This document shows, piece by piece, positions 46,920 to 58,382 of a stretch of DNA of 64,000 bases. Numbering within the stretch: the stretch's first letter is position 1; the number at the start of each line of letters is the position of its first letter. Source of the DNA: Schistocerca nitens (lineage: Eukaryota > Arthropoda > Insecta > Orthoptera > Acrididae); assembly GCF_023898315.1 (NCBI RefSeq), contig NC_064616.1:543917602-543981601 (forward strand), read 5' to 3'. The translations under genes were made by a program, and so were the position numbers. Under the pieces are notes generated by a model that made no database searches, had not been told where the DNA came from, and was given only the letters and a program-made list of their open reading frames with translations.

Positions 46920-46940
46920 TGGTACAATAAGTACCCTCCG

Positions 46941-46990
46941 CCACACACCGTAAGGTGGCTCGCGGAGTATAGATGTAGATGTAGATGTAG
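46941..46990 (+). other. LINE 3' hairpin and (GATGTA)n tail
   Basis: CACC (46946-46949), GTAA (46950-46953) and GGTG (46954-46957) form a GNRA-capped stem inside the 3' UTR. A GATGTA-type repeat follows (from about 46969 to 46990), not poly-A. LINEs of the CR1/L2 group often end in short tandem repeats preceded by a structured element recognised by RT, which is the role I infer here. Confidence 0.6.
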
Positions 46991-47000
46991 TAGGCGAGAG

Positions 47001-48023
47001 AGAACTGCTTAGCACGCGGATTTGTGTTAGACGGAGTCTTTCGTAGAATGCAAGACAGAGGTATAGCGTCAGTTGTACTGCATTTAACAACTTCGCGTAA
47101 GTCTGCCGCAACAACACGTAACTCTGTCGCAAGAACACCTAAGGGGCGAGTACGACAGATGAATCAGCAGTATAAGCGGAACGAATGCGTTCATTACAAA
47201 CGAGTATGACGTCAGGATGTCGCCCGTGCTTCCTTTAAATACGACAGCTTTGATAGCAACAAAGGACTCGCACTCGCAGATATACTTGCAGTTAGGTGTG
47301 TACTGGGTCGCTGTGTAGCGCTCAGCTCGGTGATCGACATGTTAATCTTTATCAAGGAGATGTTGCAGTAAGGGCGGCCCATCCAGCAGAAGACGAGAGG
47401 GGACAGTACCAGCTCTGGTCCTCTCTGCTGCCGCTGTCATTCATCAACCCAGGATTAGCAGAGATCGCGGCAGACTTTCTCGCCGCCAATGCTGACATCA
47501 GTGAGCCGTCGTCGAGATCGTGCGGGGCCTAGGCCCTGTGCATCCACCGTCACAACCGGGTGAGCCGAATACGCTGGGGGATTGCAGCCCGTTCCGCCCG
47601 TCCACCGCGAACGAGCCACCAGGAGGAGCAGGGAAGAAGACGGCGTGGGATAGAGTACACTCCGCACTACGAGAACGCTTCGGGTGCCGACAGCGCCGGG
47701 GACTCCAACCCGGAGCCTCTTGCTGTCCGCAGCTGAGCCGCCGCCCAGCCGGGCGCCGCCAGCCACGCGCGGCCGACGTAAGGACATTCCTCCGCTACGT
47801 CACAGTACGCGGCGCTGCGTTAGCAAGACTGTGCGGCCCGGATCTGGTATCATCGCTACGAGTCAGCGAGGACTCGGCAGGAATGAAGATTTTATGAATT
47901 AATAATGTTTCTTTTGCGTTTCTAACGCTTCTACAGCCATTTCCTAGCATCCTGACAACTGGAGAGGTCACCGCTCTGCCATCCAGTCCACCGTAGGCGA
48001 CCGGGACCACTGGGGCGCCTGCA
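47001..48023 (+). repeat. Probable solo LTR, right piece
   Basis: Continuation of the LTR that starts at 42328, giving about 1.12 kb once the LINE is removed. A TATA-like TTTAAATA lies at 47234-47241, within a promoter-like context preceded by TGACGTCA-like sequence (near 47208). GC-rich sequence follows (47470-47850), and the piece ends GCGCCTGCA before the TATT duplication. Its long ORFs are GC-composition effects and have no family match. Confidence 0.55.
47234..47241 (+). promoter_or_regulatory. TATA-like box in the solo LTR
   Basis: TTTAAATA is followed about 50-60 bp later by TTGCAGTTAGG, a plausible initiator. This assignment is positional only. Confidence 0.35.
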
Positions 48024-48440
48024 TATTATAGACATTTATTTTATCCAGTATTGGTTGCTGTTACCGCTGATGAAGTTTTATACAACTTGTTTATAATGGA
48101 TTAGTGACCCACTGTTGAAGTTTATGACTATGTGGAGAAACGAACTTAGTAATAACAAACACAGTTTCTACCCAACGCAAGACCGGGGTGAAGTCAGCGT
48201 AAAGCAGTTCCGATAAGGCAGCCGGTAGAATTGTCTACCTCCTGTTGTCTCCAGCTCCTCTGGTACCGACAAGGCAGACGGACGAAGACGAGCGTCTCAA
48301 CCAGTGAGGTGTCTCTATTCCCCCACTTTACACAGTGGGCGGAACAGGGGGTGGTGTGGGTGAAGCTTACAGCTGTTGACTTTCTGAGATGTCATGTTCT
48401 CCTAACGTCTAGCATGGTCCCGGCCATTAGGCATAGCTGA
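48024..48440 (+). repeat. Family X, copy B, right part
   Basis: Resumes the alignment broken at 42327 (TATTTTATCCAGTATTGGTTGC) and runs through the CCCACT...AGTGGG hairpin (48322-48339) to TGTTCTCCTAACGTCTAG, matching copies A and C. Confidence 0.75.
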
Positions 48441-51308
48441 GCACAAGTTCATTAATCCTTTAATCGTAAATTAATGAAGTTAGCTTTTCGAGAAACGGAT
48501 TAACTTTTAAGTTAATCTTGAAGAACGTTATTGTACTTTTTAACTTCGATAAATTTTCTCTGAGTCCGTTAACTGGTAGTTAGTATCTACTATTTATAAC
48601 AAAAATAGCGATGCGCCGCTCGTGGAAATAGTATTCTCACAAGTTTGATTTATGTAGGCGTGTGCTTATGCTGGGGTGTGAACGTTTGATGTAATGAATC
48701 GATTACGCGTGAGAGTAATTGCGGGTGTTTTTCGATTAGTGAGTTCGCATTAAGTACTACTTCTCGTTAGTGGACTGAGTGTTGAAACAAAACCGTGGAA
48801 TTGGTTTCTGTCTCTAAAACTGATGAAAGGCCTTGCCAGAGTTTGTCATTACGTCAATTTTGCAACCAGGTAGGGAGAACAAATACTTTTCGATTGTAAA
48901 CTGTGCTTGCGTAAAAAAAATGAAGAATTATGGCTCACGCTTCGAGCCTGGGCAGTTGGAAAAAAGACATAAGGAGAGCCGATGAATCGTGGTAACTACA
49001 GTTTGAAGAAACAATGAAGGTATTATCCAGTCGAAGAAGGCGAGAAATGGAAATCATTCGTGGGCTTTCAGATATCGGCAGGGGAGCCATTAGCAGTAAT
49101 CCGGTTTGGACAATACGGCACCAAAGTATGAAGGTTTTTTGGCATCCCAGCAATCGGTAACGATGTGATCAAGATTGTGTAGACGAATTCACAATAAACG
49201 TTTCTTGTTACTAACATTACTCTTTATGTATCGTTGAATCGAAGTTGTTTAAAAAGCTGCTTAAAACTTTAAATGCCACTCAAAGTTCATTTTCCAGGAG
49301 AACATTAGAAAGATGCATCGTTGACCAACATATTTGATGAAAGGAACATCTTATTAAGTAACAAAGAACTAACCTACCTACGAGTATATGATGAGTATGT
49401 GTCAATGCATTAAAAAAGATATCTACGCTTTTATTTATATGTTCGGTGACGTAGAGTGTCTTGCACAGGGTCTTTTAAACCTAATACACATACATCACTT
49501 CAGCAGTACTGATGTTACGATTATAATGTAAATATACTGAAGGTGCTAAATTAAATAAATTTATATTTTGCTACTATAGTTGCATGAATTGTAGGTGTAA
49601 TACTTGATTGATTCCTTTGATGAATCTTAACTTATTTAACTTTACTTGGTATGAGTGCGTACTGCTGACTGCTGATCAGCTCACAAAAAATGTTATTTGG
49701 GCATTAGTATTCACTGGTTAGGTCCTTGAGCAAAAGCCAGATTGCATACAGTGTTACCATGCATACAATTAAAAGGTTGCCATTCACAGGATGTACTGGT
49801 GCAGGCAATGTTTGCTATCAATTATGAGTTAAAAAAATTACCTTGACAGTTAAGAAAGTAAATACTTCCATTTACTTCATTAAAATAGAATGAAAATTAA
49901 TGTAGTAATATGTATAAAAATTGAGTTATTCGTGTTTTCTGTTTTATAAAACTAATTCGTTTCGACTTTTCCAGTGAAGTAAATAAACATGAATGATGTT
50001 TGTAGAAATAATATAGTTCCCTATTAGTTTAATAAAATATGCTATATAACATGGTCCCTTTTTTACTGTATAGTGGAAAGCAAGTGTTGATAGTGAGTCG
50101 TATATGCACTTTATCTTTAGGTACGTTTATGTCATTGGAAAATTTGAAAGAGAGCTACTTCTTTGATTTTCTCTGTATTTTTATTAAACATAAAATTCAG
50201 TTGAATCTTTTTCACATAAAACTACAAATGACGTTGCCAGTAACTTGGTGAAGGCATTTGTGCAATTTGGTATGGAGACAGATACATTACTATACCTGCA
50301 CATGATATGGACTCAGAATCTGATGTTGCTGTTTCATCCTTTTAAATCAGTCCTCTCAAGATAATGAGTTAGAATTTATTTCATTAGAAAACCCTCATTG
50401 TATACATGCCGTTGTAACTCAGTGTTGTCCATGAGAATATTACTAGAAAATTTGAATATCTTTAGCATGATGCAGCAGAGTCAGCAACTGTAAAATGGCG
50501 CCTGAAAGATATTGTGATTACTAGAAAACTTCAATACCTTACAAATTCACATAATCAAAAATGAAGATACTGCCCTATTAATAGCTGGTTTTCAAATTAG
50601 CTTTAGTAATGCTATGGTCAAAGCATTTGCTCTATTAAATCAACAATCGCGTAGCATGGTAGCATGCCTTTTACACTGAATTAAACTGCAAACTGGTACA
50701 TCCAAGTACAACTACATGGCACGCTACTTGCGACGTTGTTATTGTTTTTAATTCAATATCAGAAACAAAGTTCTGCTCTTCATAGAGCTATGACTCATCT
50801 GAAGGTTAAGTCTTTCAGTGATGAGAATGTGACCGTAATGAAGAAATATGTGAAGGTAAGTTGGACAAAGAAAATATACGTTTTGCCTCCAAAGTGTGCA
50901 TCGTTCGTTGTTGAAAATTTTAACATGTTGATGTTTCTAAAGAGAAAATGCATCTTACGTCATATACTATCTGATTTTCCTGTATTTTGATTCCCCGTGA
51001 TTTAACATTGGTAACTAAATAATTATAAACCAAAACGATTACATGATTAAACTTCTGTTATTTATATTCGATGTCCTACCTAATCCTCTATAACCCAAAC
51101 ATTTTCATTTAATCAGCAATGCGTGTGGTTTACTTCTTATTTCACTACAGCCACAACGTAAAGTTTACTATTAAGCGGTAAAGATTAATGATTAATTTCC
51201 GTTAAATCTGCTGTGAATTAACGCTTTAATGGTTAACGAAGATAACATTTTTAGTAACGGATTAACGATTAGCAAAGTAAACTTTTTGATTAACGTTGCC
51301 CAGCCACG
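48436..51308. other. Possible hAT-like DNA transposon (weak)
   Basis: The ends show loosely inverted, TTAAT-rich sequences (GCTGAGCACAAGTT... at left, ...CGTTGCCCAGCC at right), as in insect hAT elements of the GCTGGGCAACG type. No clean 8-bp duplication was found. The interior has only short ORFs (for example 50736-50990, 84 codons) without recognisable transposase motifs. It could equally be unrelated AT-rich DNA. Confidence 0.25.
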
Positions 51309-51571
51309 ACTAGACCAAATATTCAGTGGAAAATGATTCAGCAAAAATGGTGTCACTCCTTGACCACCAAGGCTCTTGGACGTTACACCTTTCGATTTGT
51401 GGCTGCGAGACTGGTGGAAAGGCGAAGTCTACATAAGCAAATTAACTACAAGAGACGAACTGTTGGCTTGGATTATTAATGGTGCTGTCCCCTAGAAAAC
51501 TCGTGTTGTGAAGAGAGTTAAAATCTACATTGAAGTGGGATGTGGAATTTAAGAAAATCAAATTCAGAATT

Positions 51572-51632
51572 GCCGGCCGGAGTGGCCGAGTGGTTCTAGG
51601 CGCTGCACTCTGGAACCATGCGATCGCAACGA
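51572..51632 (+). mobile_element. 3'-truncated SINE (type A head only)
   Basis: Only the tRNA-like head (CCGGCCGGAGTGGCCGAG to CGATCGCAACGA) is present; the body and tail are missing. SINEs truncate at the 5' end on insertion, so the loss of the 3' part must be a later deletion or rearrangement. Confidence 0.7.
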
Positions 51633-51819
51633 TTTGATTGGAGTTGTAGACAACGTTATCGGCCCATTACAACAGAGAATGAGACTGCGCAAAGTTATCA
51701 AGAAATCAAGGTGAGGTGGTGACTGTTTTTGCAAGGTTGTCTTAACTTTCACAAGAATAGATCCCACGGTCTAAAGACTTATCCCAAAACTTGGTAACTT
51801 ATATAATTGAATTTTAAAG

Positions 51820-53000
51820 TTATTAGATGTCGAAGTGCAGGGAAAGGTGATGGGCTTACCTCAATTGGAACTGCTACAAATATTGGACATTAACCTGAGA
51901 GGAGCCTTGGGATAATGGATATTAGAAGTGTTAGATCACAATCGGAGCACTGATGAGCTGCGAAGGGATATTTTCGAGAGGGTAATTCGACATAGATACA
52001 TAATGAAACATATACCAGATGGGATTAAACCGCAAGATAGGAGACTAGTTTTTGTACAACACCTAGGACATTCCAGTAACTTAACGACCTGGTAAGACAA
52101 ACGCATATCGTGATATGATGAGAAGCGACAAAGTAAGACGGAACATAGAATTTCTAATACCGCGGTAAGTTTTCATTGTGGACAAGAAGGCCATATAGCG
52201 CCGAGATGTAATAGTGTTAAGCAACAAGAATTACGTAATTATACTACTGAGTTTAAACAGAATGTGCAGTGTTGGGTGTGGATAAAGAGGACATGTGCAA
52301 TATACATGCAGACGCAATAACATGAGAGGCAAAACTGATTGACGGTATCTAAAAAGGGCCGCTCATAAGATAATGTAAGGTGTCTCGCAAATTATGATTG
52401 TACGGAGAATTCCTAGCAGGGAACGGTGCAATCTGCTTTTTGTATGTTGCGATAATAATGAATAACTTATTTGTGCATTGCTTTATTCACGAAGCGCGAT
52501 AACACCTGTGGATGAACACTGCTTTAAGACAAATAGTACACACTGCAAGTGGCCTGCCGTTAGTAAGGAAATTGTAGAAGTATACGGAGCTAATAAGACT
52601 TGCATGGAAGTAGTTGAATACATAACAGGAAACAGTAGGATAGGGCAGCAAAAAGGGAACACGAAGGTGAGTCTCGTAAAAGCTCTTACTTTTCCATGTA
52701 TTTTAGGATCTGATTTCACGGGTAAAGTCAGTCTGATTCATAACGGGCAAATTATATATCCTGGTATCGGTTTAGGAGAGATTGAAAATTAACCGTTTCT
52801 TAACATAATAAGGAGTTGGAGAACAGAATAACCGAAGAAAACATTACACAGAAGTAGACAGTGTAACTCAACAGAAACCGGATCCATCTGAGCACTTACA
52901 GATGAATGTCAAATGTAACGTTATGCGAATATGAGTACGCCAAAACTTTCCTGAAGTACCAACAACGAAACCAAGTGTTACATACTTACTTGAATTCACC
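51820..53000 (+). pseudogene. LTR-retrotransposon gag-protease remnant
   Basis: A Gag-like stretch (DELRRDIFERVIRHRYM near 51950) precedes zinc-knuckle traces: FHCGQEGHIAPRC near 52173 with the first Cys lost, and a second knuckle split by a frameshift near 52280. An aspartic-protease-like segment follows at 52478-52790 (AITPVDEHCF, KALTFPCILGSDF), in which the usual DTG sits in damaged sequence. An approach to RT (NFPEVPTTKP) lies near 52950. A SINE at 53009 ends the readable part. Confidence 0.55.
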
Positions 53001-53008
53001 ACTGAAGA

Positions 53009-53201
53009 GCCGGCCGGTGTGACCGACCTGTTCTAGGCGCTTCAGTCTGGAACCACGCGACCGCTGCGGTCGCAGTTTCGAATCCTGCCTCGGGCATGGA
53101 TGTGTGTGATGTCCTTAGGTTAGTTAGGTTTAAGTAGTTCTAAGTTCTAGGGGACTGATGGCCTCAGACGTTAAGTCCAATAGAGCTCAGAGGCATTGGA
53201 A
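53009..53201 (+). mobile_element. tRNA-derived SINE (type A)
   Basis: Nearly full length; the B box is altered to GTTTCGAATCC and the terminal TTTGAACC is decayed to GGCATTGGAA. No clear duplication, so the ends are approximate. Confidence 0.88.
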
Positions 53202-53424
53202 ATTCCGAATTATTATTTGCCTTTCCTTAACGCTTTCAAGATTATTAGTCTTGGTTACATTTTTTCATCAGCACCACTGCAACCAATAAAACTGGACACA
53301 AATTATAGAGAACACTTTATTGGAAACAGTCTATAGTACAACATTCTGAAATATTTGTAGTAAATGACTACCGGTCGTTGCCTAGGTATGCATTTATTCC
53401 AATTCTGTAAGTCAATTGCTATTC

Positions 53425-53570
53425 CCCTCTCTCTCTATCTATCTGCTCTTCCCCAGTCTATCTGCCCATCTCTTCCTCCCCTCTCTGTACATTTGCTCCT
53501 TCCTCCTCTGTCCTTCTCCTCCTTCTCTCTCTTATTCCATCCCTTCCTGCCCCCTCTATCTCCAGGCACC
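53425..53570 (+). repeat. Polypyrimidine tract
   Basis: CT-rich sequence (CCCCTCTCTCTCTATC...CCCTCTATCTCC) like that at 37710. A less CT-rich block follows. Confidence 0.7.
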
Positions 53571-53692
53571 CTCACCCGCAACAAGACGGCTGTCCAATCC
53601 AACGAGATGAAACCTGCCCTTAATATTTTTTATTCAGGATGGTTACACCGAAAGAAAGACAATGTCAAAATTTTAGCTACTTAGAGACGCTG

Positions 53693-54025
53693 TAGCCAAC
53701 GGCTTTGCTGCAGTGATAACACAGGTTCCCGTCACATCACCGAAGCTAAGCTCTGTCGGGTTGGGCTAGCACTTGGGTGGGTGACCATCCGGTCTGCCGA
53801 ACGATGTTGACAAGCGGGGTTCACTTAGCACTTGTGAGGCAAACTGGGAACTACTTAATTGAGAAGTTGCGACTCCTGTCTCGCAAACTGACAAACTGCC
53901 GACAGAGCGGTGTGCTGACCACATGCCCATTCATATCCGCATTCAGTGACGCCTGTGGGCCGAGAATGATGCGGCGGCCTGTAGGTACCGTTCGCCTTCA
54001 TGGCATGTTCGGGTGGAATTAGGTC
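53693..54025 (+). mobile_element. 5S-rRNA-derived SINE (SINE3-like)
   Basis: The first about 120 bases resemble 5S rRNA: GCCAACGG at the start, CATCACCGAAGCTAAGC in the internal-promoter region, and GGGTGGGTGACCATCCGG (C-box region) near 53775. The rest is a non-5S body ending near 54025. A true 5S gene would not carry this body, and the conserved 5S positions have drifted. No target duplication was identified. Confidence 0.8.
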
Positions 54026-54650
54026 AGTTTTGAGACACATAATAAGTACATAAGAAAAGGTGAAGTTTGTCAAATTCGTAGCTTTCGAGATGGCAGGTGA
54101 ACTGTATACTCCTGGCGTTACTTTATCAGACAGCACATGCGCAACACGTTGGGCACACCTTCTTGGTTGACGGCACATCGGTATACCGGTAACTTGCCAA
54201 AACGCCGTCATAATAAGTTAAGCTAATTTATGTTTTCATTTGTAGTTTCTCTTACACAGCTGTCCACAGTTACTGTTCGCTGTAATTTAATATCCATAGT
54301 TATTAGCAGTTGGCCTTTGCTGTATCGCTAAGTGTTAAAAATGGAGATGAAAATGAATTGATATTCTATGGTATTTCTTCATATATACTCGGTGACCGCC
54401 TCTGGCTTTGTAGATGTTGCTCAGTTTCACAATAATGTGCAGTCCAACTTATGAATTCGACCTTGCAGAGATAAAATATGAAGAACGTGGTATGCAGTCA
54501 AAATCCCTCATTTCTGCTGAAGATCTATACATGTCTTATTTATTAGTTAACTCCTACATTTATCCTAATGATGTCGACATTTTATTAGAAATTGCGTGAA
54601 CACTGGAAGAAACAGAAAATTCCGTGAATTGTGGTTCGGAAGATGATATT
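54026..54650. other. No recognised feature
   Basis: Unassigned AT-rich sequence with short ORFs only. Confidence 0.45.
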
Positions 54651-54662
54651 TTGCTAATTAAA

Positions 54663-54842
54663 TGGCTGAAATGGCTCCGAGCACTGTGGGTCATCAGTCC
54701 CATAGACTTAGAACTGCTTAAACCCAACTAACCTAAGGACAGCACACACATCCATGCCCGAGGCAGGATTCGAACCTGCCACCGTAGTAGTAGAGCGGTT
54801 CCGAACTGAAGCGCCTAGAACCGCTCGGCCACAACGGCCGGC
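54663..54842 (-). mobile_element. tRNA-derived SINE (type A), inverted
   Basis: The complement of the B box reads GGATTCGAACC. A perfect 11-bp duplication TGCTAATTAAA lies at 54652-54662 and 54843-54853. The body has a short internal deletion beside GTCATCAGTCCC. Confidence 0.92.
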
Positions 54843-54853
54843 TGCTAATTAAA

Positions 54854-56208
54854 GTCGGGGAACAAAAACACACTACCTTCCAGGCTCAAAGCAACTATGT
54901 ACAGTACAAGCTTTCAGTGAAAAATTACAGGCTGTATATTTTTAGTTAAACGACAGAAGGGGGAAACACTTGTACATAATCGGTGAATAAGACGGTTTAG
55001 TTTCATAAAATATGGATAAGAAATGTGTAAATGTATAAAATAAGGCAATATGAATAAGAGTTGTATAAATGTATAAAATAATGCACCAAAGTAAATCACC
55101 CAAATGTGTGAAACTAAAACCAATCCAACAAATTGGAACACCTCTCGAGATTAAGTGCCCTATTGTTGCGAGAGATTCAGGAGACTGGGCCCTCTGAATT
55201 GAAAGTGCGATGAACATTACTGGTTTCTAGTCTTACGATATTTGTCTCAAGTGAATCTGTAGAGGAGATATCATTCATAAGTAGTACTCTACAGAAATTC
55301 GTAGCTTATGTGAAGATGAAGCTTCTTGTTGTCCCGTAAAATGCTGTTTATAAAGCGAATCAGTCAGATTTAATGCAAAGCTCACTTTACTATTTCAAGC
55401 AAAAAAAGGGCAGCGACGTTTGCACAGCCAGCGAATGCTATGACACATTAGAGCTCAACAATGCCAGTGATAAATATCAGTTGATTATCGTTTCCACTGG
55501 TTTGTATCTCTTTCCATGAACACCAAGACAAATAAGGGCCAACAATTTTAAAAAGGACTGGTAACTTGCAAAAATCTTGTATTCGACGTAACCGAATTTG
55601 TAAAACTGGGAGAGAATAATTTACAATGTTACATCGGAAACTTCTCGTTACTATTTAAAGTAAATAATTTATTGCCTTTGTTGGACTCTTGGCTTGGACG
55701 TAACGACACCTCTGTCCTTAGCAGAGCGGGAGAAAAGACTGTTAACGTAATTGGCATTCCACAGGGAACTTATAGTGTGAGTAAACCTCTGGATAAAAAA
55801 AAAATTTCCACAGTCTAAAGCTTTATTCAGAGAATCGTCAGGCCATTTAACTTGCATTACTTCTTTGTCATTTCAGGTTTACTAGCGGAAGAGAATTGTT
55901 AAACTTCAGTCGTTTCTGCAGAGTTGCATCATTTTACGCATTTGATCTAGTATCCCTGGTAACAGCACAATATCCACAACAATGACCACGGCGATTTCCT
56001 ACTCCACTCAAGGTCTCTCCAACTAAGACCAGTAATTGGTGTGCATTAATGCTTTAATTTTTCATTTATCAAGTGTGCCTGGTGTAAGCAAAATGATTGT
56101 TTTCGTCATAAAATAGACCCTTCACCTTTTTTGACAACTACAGGGAATGAACTAGGAACTGTTTCATAGTTGGCAAAATATACACTGTTTAAGAGTTATC
56201 GTAAGAAC
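54854..56208. other. No recognised feature
   Basis: Unassigned sequence, AT-rich. The reverse ORFs at 54914-55217 are Phe/Tyr/Leu-rich from composition and show no family signature. Confidence 0.4.
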
Positions 56209-56217
56209 TGTGCTACA

Positions 56218-56300
56218 TAATGTGTGTGATGTCCTTAGGTTGGCTAGGTTTATGTAGTTGTAAGTTCTAGAGGACTCAGAGTCATTTGAACCATGTTTTT
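56218..56300 (+). mobile_element. 5'-truncated SINE (type A tail) with target duplication
   Basis: Only the body and tail are present (GTGTGTGATGTCCTTAGG to TTTGAACCATGTTTTT, with an internal deletion after CTAGAGGACT). It is flanked by a perfect TGTGCTACA at 56209-56217 and 56301-56309, so the truncation happened during insertion rather than later. Confidence 0.85.
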
Positions 56301-56704
56301 TGTGCTACAGAAATTCTCATAAAGTATTTGATGTAAACAAATTAAAGTCCCAGTTGAGGAACACACCTATAAAGTGACATCATACACTGCATTTATTTTC
56401 TGCCCTCTGCTAGTCACTTACGTAACAGTGATTTATATAACAACTTAGCTGACGATACAAACTGCTAGTTATTCGAAATTTAGTGGTTTAAGACTTTTCT
56501 GCTATGGCTTGAGAGCTAAAAGTTCAGGTCTGAGCACATTCGACTTCGCGGTAAGTGGTGCTATGACCTCTTTTCACGGCTGCGGCTGCTTATTCACCGG
56601 ATCGCGCAAGCGAAAAGGGCTGAACAAATCACTGGCATAAGCGGTTCTTGGTGCAGCAGATATCAGTAATTTTAACATAGGTTTCGACGTATCGGAGGTG
56701 ACCA

Positions 56705-56815
56705 TTTCCTGTTAACTCCATCTCCACCTTCCCCCTCTCTCTATTCATCGCCTCCTTCCCCTCTCTCTGTCTATCCCTCCTGCCCTAGGCCCATGTTTAT
56801 CTCCTCTTCCTCCAC
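56705..56815 (+). repeat. Polypyrimidine tract
   Basis: CT-rich run similar to those at 37710 and 53425, immediately downstream of the Penelope-like ORF in that element's orientation. Confidence 0.65.
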
Positions 56816-56911
56816 TGTGAAAGCCTGGCGTATCGGTGTCAGGTCGATTTCCATCTTTATGCAGATAACTACGTCGACTACGAAGTTTCTCTATAACAGG
56901 ATTCCAAGCAG

Positions 56912-58255
56912 AGTTCAGCTATCTCGATTGATGAGAGTCTCGATGTCAGACAATCTTATTTCCACAGCTTCATTGATAATCGAGCTCCAAAAGTTGGATG
57001 TATGGACCAAAATTTTTGTGTCGTTGTAATTCATGGAATGGTCTGTGGAAATACAATGTTCGGCGATTGCGGACTTGGTGGGTTGGAGAAGGCGAGTATG
57101 CCGTTGGTGTTCCACAATGCGTTCCTGCACAGTTCGTGTTGTTTGCCCTATATATGATTCGCCGCATTCACACGGAATTTTGTAAACACCTGGTTTACGC
57201 AGTCCCAGGTCGTCTTTAACGGATCCCACCAGTGATGAAATTTTGGAAGGAGGGCGAAAGATGACTCTCACTTGATACTTTCTCAATATTCTGCCTATCT
57301 GTGAAGAAATATTCCCAATAAATGGTAGATAAACAGTCGACCTGAAGGCCTCTTCCTCTTCCTTGTTCCGTCGTTTGTAGGTCTTCATCACTCTGTTCAC
57401 TTGCCTAGGTGAAAAGTCATTCTTCAAAAATACTTTTTGCAGGTGTTCCAGTTCCGCTTGAAGACTGTCGGTGTCAGAGATAGTATGGGCACGGTGGACC
57501 AAGGTTTTGAGAACGCCCATTGTTTGTGCTGGATGGTGGCAACTAGTAGCTTGCAGATACAGGTCTGTATGAGTGGGCTTTCTGTACACCGAGTGACCAA
57601 GTGTGCCATCACTCTTCCGTCGCACCAAGACGTCTAAAAATGGTAGACAAACATCTCTCTCTATCTCCATGGTAAACTTTATGTTTTCATGTATGGAGTT
57701 CATGTGACATAAAAATTCTTGGAGACGGTCCAGACCATGAGGCCACACTATAAAAGTGTCGTCAACGTACCGCCAAAATACTGTCGGTTTATAAGTGGCA
57801 GTGCTCTCTCCTCAAAATCCTCCATAAAAAGATTGGCCACCAGGGGAGACAAAGGACTCCCCATGGCGACACCATCAGATTGTTCGTAAAATTCGTTGTT
57901 AAATATAAAATATGTAGAGGAGAGAGTGTGCTCAAACAACGCTGTAATGTCTGCACCAAACATATTGCCAATGAGGCACCAGAGGCACCTTTGTGAACAG
58001 TGAAACCACATCAAAACTGACCAATAAATCACTACTTTGCAGTTGTAGTGACTGAAGTCGACTGATAAAATCACTAGAATTCTTTATGTGATGTGTACAC
58101 TTGCCTATCATTGGTTTGAGCAAAGATGCCAAGAATTTTGCTAGGTCGTAGGTGGCTGCTCCAATGTTACTCACAATTGGAAGTAATGGCACATTTTCCT
58201 TGTGGATCTTAGGCAGTGCATATAGCCTAGGTGGAACTGAACTGTTTGGTTTCAG
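56912..58255 (-). pseudogene. Penelope-like element: RT plus GIY-YIG endonuclease
   Basis: Minus-strand reading gives RLYALPKIHKENVPLLPIVS (the typical Penelope RT block), LVSFDVVSLFTKVPL, GVAMGSPLSPLVANLFMED and YVDDTFIVWPHG (catalytic YVDD). A long connecting region follows, with EIERDVCLPFLDVLVRR and PRQVNRVMKTYKRR. The GIY-YIG nuclease is GVYKIPCECGESYIGQTTRTV, followed by HQRHTR and ending at 56912. At least two frameshifts (near 57790 and between 57932 and 58074) break it, but the last 277 codons are open. The N-terminus, before RLYALPK, is missing. Confidence 0.9.
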
Positions 58256-58382
58256 GGAGGGCGCGAGGCGCAGCGCACGGAGCCGTTATGAACGCTCAAG
58301 CTGAGCTGCGCATGCGCAATGTCGCCCCAGAAGGCTTTAAATAGCGGAGCTCAGCGCGTACTCGCCAGTACTACTACAGTGG

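Larger units (their letters stand above)
42424..46990 (+). mobile_element. CR1/L2-like LINE, apparently full length and intact
   Basis: It comprises a 5' UTR with an internal duplication, an intact ORF1 (43093-44085), an intact ORF2 (frame open 44064-46919), a short 3' UTR with a hairpin, and a (GATGTA)n tail ending at 46990. A candidate 10-bp target duplication TAGGCAAGAG/TAGGCGAGAG lies at 42414-42423 and 46991-47000. Two older relatives (13.3 and 23.3 kb) and shorter fragments (36.6 and 62.0 kb) occur in the window. It is the only element here with both proteins unbroken. Confidence 0.88.

Noticed and set aside
47455-47897. GC-rich overlapping ORFs of 110-125 codons as a possible gene
   Set aside because: Both strands are open because of high GC inside the presumed LTR. 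They show no conserved motif, start context or family similarity.
53693-53815. Functional 5S rRNA gene
   Set aside because: Internal promoter and stem positions have drifted, and a SINE body continues directly.
53855-54211. 118-codon reverse ORF
   Set aside because: It is mostly the antisense of the 5S-derived SINE body.
54914-55217. Membrane protein ORFs on the minus strand
   Set aside because: Phe/Tyr/Leu richness follows from AT-rich composition, and there is no start context or family match.
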